Of a stretch of 64,000 bases of DNA, positions 60,698 through 64,000 are shown piece by piece; position 1 is the first letter of the stretch, and every line of letters begins with the position of its first letter. The notes beneath the pieces were generated by a model. That model was not told the origin of the DNA, made no database searches, and saw only the letters and a program-made list of their open reading frames with translations. The stretch is from Chryseobacterium pennae (lineage in GTDB: Bacteria; Bacteroidota; Bacteroidia; Flavobacteriales; Weeksellaceae). The DNA is taken from NCBI RefSeq assembly GCF_003385515.1, contig NZ_QNVT01000004.1, positions 124,001 to 188,000 of the forward strand. Reading direction: 5' to 3'. The position numbers were made by a program, and so were the translations under genes.

Positions 60698-63346
60698 ATG
60701 ATAAAAATTAAATTCTCTGTTAAATTCCTGCTTCTTTCTTCCTTTTTCAGTGCAGGGATGGTTTTCGCTCAAAATCAGGAGCAGGTTATAAAAGACTATA
60801 TGAGTTCTTCAAAAGGACAGTTTCAAAGAATGAACTCTGACCTGAAATCTTTTAAAATTGTCAATATCGATCATTCAGAAAGCTTAAAAGGAGATGTTGT
60901 AGGAATACAGCAAACGATCAATGGAATCCCTGTATTCGGTAGCTCTGCCAATGTTCTGATAAGGGAAGACAAAGTATTAAGCTTTTCAGATACCTTTATA
61001 AAAATTTCACCAGCTTCGGTTAAAGGTAAAGAAACACCGAATAAGGAATCTCTGATTGCAGGTGCTATTGAAAAGCTCAATGGAAATACAGCTGCTAAAA
61101 ACAAAAATGGAAAAGAAGATACTATTAAGTCAACTACTGTTTATTTTGCAAAAAATGGGACTCTGATTCTTGGATATGAATTTTATATTGAAGAAAAAGA
61201 ATCCAATAATACCTTGATGGTGATTATCAGTGCTGAAGATGGTTCTGTCTTATACAAGGAAAACCTTACCATTTCCTGTAATTTCCATTCAGAAGCTTAT
61301 GAGCATTCTCATGCAGAACATTCAACGCAAAACCTATTTCCACAATTACAGCATACAATGCCGCAGGGTACCAACTTTGTTTTAGCTCCGGATAATGCTT
61401 CCTATAATGTATTTCCTTTACCTGTGGAAGCTCCCACTTTTGGAAGCAGATCATTGATTACGAATCCATGGGATTTGGTAGCCTCACCGGAAGGGTGGCA
61501 TTCTGATGGAACCACTCACTATACAAACACAAGAGGAAATAATGTGTATGCCTATACAGATGAAAATGCTACCAATATTCCCCAGTTTTCCCCTGATGGT
61601 GGAGCTGCCAGAGCTTTTGATTTTCCATTGGATATAACATTGCCACCACAAAATTATACATCTGCATCAGTCACTAACTTATTTTATCTGAATAATAAGA
61701 TTCATGATGTATTTTATAAGTTTGGATTTACAGAATCTGCTAAAAATTTTCAAACCAATAACTTTGGAAACGGAGGTTCTGGAAATGATGCTGTATTAGC
61801 TGAGGCGAGAGATGGCAAAGGATATAATAATGCTAATTTTGCAACGCCTAACGATGGTTTTGCACCAAGAATGCAAATGTATTTGTATGAACCTAAAAAT
61901 ATGCAGAACCTTTTTTATAATTCACCTGCCGCATTTGTATCAAGGACTCCTACTACTAGAACAGCCGTATTTGGCCCGGCATTAACATCAACAGGAGTTA
62001 CCGCTGATATTGCTGTTACTACACCTATTGATGGATGTACTGCCATTTCGGAAGATCTTACTGGGAAAATAGCTTTGATACAACGAGGTGGGGCTAATAA
62101 TTGTGGTTTTGCCCTAAAAGTTAAAAATGCTCAGTTAAAAGGAGCTGTAGGAGCGATTGTTTATAATGCGCCAACTTCTGCAATTCTTACTGGTCAAATG
62201 GGAGGAACAGATGCTACAATTACGATTCCATCGGTTAACATAGAAAATGCTGAGGGGACTACCATTATCAATCAACTTACATCTACAGCAGTCAACGCAA
62301 CATTGAAGTATGATAAACTCAATTATATCTATAAGGACGGAAGTTTAGACAACGGTATTGTTATCCACGAATATGGACATGGTATTTCTTCGCGTCTTAC
62401 CGGGACAAGTGTCGGGTGTTTAAATTATACAAATGATAATGAACAAATGGGCGAGGGATGGTCAGATTTCTTTGCTTTAATGTTAACTAACAGACCTGGT
62501 GATAACGCTTCTGTACCAAGAGGTATGGGAACTTTTGCTGAAGGAGATCCTACAGATGCTGTTGGAATAAGACCTAAGAGATATTCTCCGGACTTCACAA
62601 TCAATGATTATACATATGGTAAAACCAACGGAATGAAATATAACGATACTGAAACCGATGGAACTCAGATTACCCGGGTTAATTCTCATAGTGTGGGGTT
62701 TGTATGGGCTACTATGCTTTGGGATCTTCATAGGAATTATGTTGAAAAATATGGGTATAGCAGCAATGTTTTGGATAATCCTAACAGTGGAAGTGCAAGG
62801 GTATTGCAGCTTGTTGTAGATGCTTTGAAATTGCAACCATGTCTTCCTACTTTTGTAACAGGCAGAAATGCAATCTTAGCTGCCGAGCAGGCAAAGACAG
62901 AAGGAGCAGATAAATGTATGATCTGGAAAACATTTGCAAAAAGAGGATTGGGGGTCAATGCAGCTCCGGGTGGGTTGAAAGGAAGATGGTTGGGACATGA
63001 TCAGGCAACACCGGATTTAAGTGACCAGGTAGAAGACTTTACAGTTCCAGCTGAATGTGCTACATTAGCAGTAAGTGAAGCCGCAGAAAATACAAAAGGA
63101 ATTTCTATCTATCCGAACCCTGTGAAAAATGAGTTTACGATAAAAACTCCTTCAGGAATTAATTTATCAGGAATTACCACCGTGTCTATCTATGATTTGA
63201 CAGGGAAGCTTATTTCCCAGGAAAATATTAATCTTAACAGGCAGACAACAGTTAATGCTAATCATCTGATCAACGGAGTGTATATTGTGAAGATTAAAAA
63301 TAATTCTTCAATCGACTATAGCCAAAAGATCATTGTTTCTAAATAG
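60698..63346 (+). CDS. Secreted M36 metallopeptidase (fungalysin type) with T9SS sorting domain
   Basis: An 882-residue protease. Signal peptide to about residue 25 (FSAGMVFAQ). Propeptide with FTP domain at 30-190 (VVGIQQTINGIPVFGSS). The M36 catalytic region has HEYGH near 555 (zinc His pair and catalytic Glu) and EGWSDFFALML as third ligand. A PA-like insert occupies about 437-527 (GKIALIQRGGANNCGF, IVYNAP). The C-terminal 75 residues (ISIYPNPVKNEFTI, SIYDLTGKLI, NGVYIVKI) are a type A sorting domain, so it is exported through type IX secretion. The next gene is a tandem paralogue. Confidence 0.93.
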   Translation: MIKIKFSVKFLLLSSFFSAGMVFAQNQEQVIKDYMSSSKGQFQRMNSDLKSFKIVNIDHSESLKGDVVGIQQTINGIPVFGSSANVLIREDKVLSFSDTFIKISPASVKGKETPNKESLIAGAIEKLNGNTAAKNKNGKEDTIKSTTVYFAKNGTLILGYEFYIEEKESNNTLMVIISAEDGSVLYKENLTISCNFHSEAYEHSHAEHSTQNLFPQLQHTMPQGTNFVLAPDNASYNVFPLPVEAPTFGSRSLITNPWDLVASPEGWHSDGTTHYTNTRGNNVYAYTDENATNIPQFSPDGGAARAFDFPLDITLPPQNYTSASVTNLFYLNNKIHDVFYKFGFTESAKNFQTNNFGNGGSGNDAVLAEARDGKGYNNANFATPNDGFAPRMQMYLYEPKNMQNLFYNSPAAFVSRTPTTRTAVFGPALTSTGVTADIAVTTPIDGCTAISEDLTGKIALIQRGGANNCGFALKVKNAQLKGAVGAIVYNAPTSAILTGQMGGTDATITIPSVNIENAEGTTIINQLTSTAVNATLKYDKLNYIYKDGSLDNGIVIHEYGHGISSRLTGTSVGCLNYTNDNEQMGEGWSDFFALMLTNRPGDNASVPRGMGTFAEGDPTDAVGIRPKRYSPDFTINDYTYGKTNGMKYNDTETDGTQITRVNSHSVGFVWATMLWDLHRNYVEKYGYSSNVLDNPNSGSARVLQLVVDALKLQPCLPTFVTGRNAILAAEQAKTEGADKCMIWKTFAKRGLGVNAAPGGLKGRWLGHDQATPDLSDQVEDFTVPAECATLAVSEAAENTKGISIYPNPVKNEFTIKTPSGINLSGITTVSIYDLTGKLISQENINLNRQTTVNANHLINGVYIVKIKNNSSIDYSQKIIVSK

Positions 63347-63368
63347 AAATTTTTAAATAAATAAGTGT

Positions 63369-63403
63369 AATGCTCTGGAATAGCTTCCAGAGCATTTTTT
63401 TTT
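63369..63403 (+). terminator. Intrinsic terminator of the M36 protease gene
   Basis: AATGCTCTGGAA pairs with TTCCAGAGCATT around TAGC, then nine T; it lies 23 bases past the stop at 63346. Confidence 0.85.
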
Positions 63404-63539
63404 CAATAATCGTTTTGTTTTTATGGTGTTTTGTGAATAAATATTCACTTTTTTTTAATTTTTATAATAAAATATGTAACATTTTTGTTTATTTCCCTAC
63501 TAACCGAATTGGATATTAATTTTTGTTAAAAGAAAACTT

Positions 63540-64000
63540 ATGAAGAAAATTCGACTTAGTGTTAAGCTATTGTTATTTTGTTCTCTTTTCAGTGCAGGGA
63601 TTGTCTCTGCTCAAAAGTATGAACAAGTCATTAGAGATTATGTGAACTCTGCAGGATCTTTTCAAAGATCTAATTCTGAGTTAAAAGGTTTTAAAATTAT
63701 CAACATAGACCCTTCAACAAGTTTAAAGGGAGATGTGGTAGGAATACAGCAAACCATTGATGGTATTCCGGTATTTGGTAGCTCTGCCAATGTTTTGATC
63801 AGAGATGGAAAAGTATTGAGTTTTGCTGATACATTTATTAAAACCTATCCTAATACCATTAAAGGGAAGGAAAGTGGCAGAAAAGATGCATTGGTTGCTC
63901 AAACTGTTAAAAGATTGAACGGTTTATCCACATCTAAGAATATTGATGGTCATGATGAACCGATAAAAACGAACACCGTTTATTTTGCAAAGGGAGGAGA
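63540..64000 (+). CDS. Second M36-type metallopeptidase, N-terminal part (cut by window end)
   Basis: The frame starting at 63540 reads MKKIRLSVKLLLFCSLFSAGIVSAQ, then KYEQVIRDYVNSAGSFQRSN, DVVGIQQTIDGIPVFGSSAN and VLSFADTFIKTYPN, closely following the signal peptide and propeptide of the preceding M36 protease. The stop is beyond the window, so the catalytic domain is not visible. It is a tandem duplicate; the spacing after the terminator (about 140 bases) allows its own promoter. Confidence 0.85.
   Translation, partial: MKKIRLSVKLLLFCSLFSAGIVSAQKYEQVIRDYVNSAGSFQRSNSELKGFKIINIDPSTSLKGDVVGIQQTIDGIPVFGSSANVLIRDGKVLSFADTFIKTYPNTIKGKESGRKDALVAQTVKRLNGLSTSKNIDGHDEPIKTNTVYFAKGG

Noticed and set aside
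62483..62836. 117-codon frame opposite the M36 protease
   Set aside because: Overlaps the zinc-site region of a well-supported gene; antisense shadow.
1..64000. CRISPR arrays, rRNA or tRNA genes, insertion sequences or prophage
   Set aside because: No regular direct repeats with spacers, no cloverleaf or rRNA-like stretches, and no transposase or phage structural protein were recognised. xerD is of the housekeeping type.

Overview
The window looks like ordinary chromosome from an AT-rich member of the Bacteroidota, most likely Chryseobacterium or a close relative in the Weeksellaceae. The reasons are: recurrent promoter hexamer-like -7 elements of the form TAnnTTTG with TTG-type -33 boxes and no Shine-Dalgarno pattern; outer-membrane beta-barrel and TonB-dependent receptors; a secreted metalloprotease with a type IX secretion sorting domain; CCDC81-type HU protein; PepSY-like proteins; a Bacteroidetes-type DksA-like regulator; and part of a flexirubin-type pigment cluster with a tyrosine ammonia-lyase. 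No phage, insertion sequence, CRISPR array, rRNA or tRNA was recognised. Genus assignment is inference from family resemblance.

Layout. 1-8.9 kb: the 3' part of a thiF-like gene, two outer-membrane beta-barrel proteins (both minus strand) bracketing a small-membrane-protein/small-heat-shock-protein pair, then a LytS/LytT-type two-component system and a small secreted NTF2-like protein. 9-16.1 kb: a membrane-anchored AraC-type regulator and two different aconitases side by side (a mitochondrial-type enzyme and AcnB). 16.3-25.9 kb, mostly plus strand: WG-repeat protein, TPP riboswitch plus TonB-dependent receptor (probable thiamin uptake), HU-CCDC81 protein, acyl-CoA thioesterase, 2-hydroxyacid dehydrogenase, serine hydrolase lipoprotein, Ig-like lipoprotein, haem-binding protein. 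26-31.4 kb: a minus-strand housekeeping group (Nudix, xerD, dCMP deaminase, enoyl-CoA hydratase, catalase) and divergent oxyR. 31.5-38.2 kb: SAM-II-like riboswitch and metK, an ECF sigma factor followed by a 44-codon gene, yjjG, PepSY-like proteins and an OmpR-type two-component system. 38.3-46.6 kb, minus strand: trpS, an unknown/CrtA-like pair, a SanA-like protein, lspA, two small genes, a DksA-like gene and ileS.

47-60.5 kb: an M23 peptidase, then a pigment (flexirubin/aryl-polyene type) gene group: PaaK-like ligase, secreted unknown, divergent flavin halogenase-like enzyme, tyrosine ammonia-lyase, FabG-like reductase, ketosynthase, acyl carrier protein, LPLAT acyltransferase, phytoene-desaturase-like oxidoreductase and a C45 acyltransferase. 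The TAL would make 4-coumarate, the ligase would activate it and the KS/KR/ACP set would extend it; dehydratase, chain-length factor and dialkylresorcinol genes are not in this window, so the pathway must be completed elsewhere. 60.7-64 kb: two tandem M36 metalloproteases, the second cut by the window edge.

Non-coding structure is rich: two metabolite riboswitches, a compact katA-oxyR divergent promoter, many clean bidirectional terminators, and at least three families of dispersed palindromic intergenic repeats. Four of the pigment-cluster or adjacent genes seem to use TTG or GTG starts. No wholly new system is evident; the best leads are the repeat families, the riboswitch/promoter arrangements, the 44-codon gene behind the sigma factor, and the uncharacterised gene paired with a CrtA-like protein.
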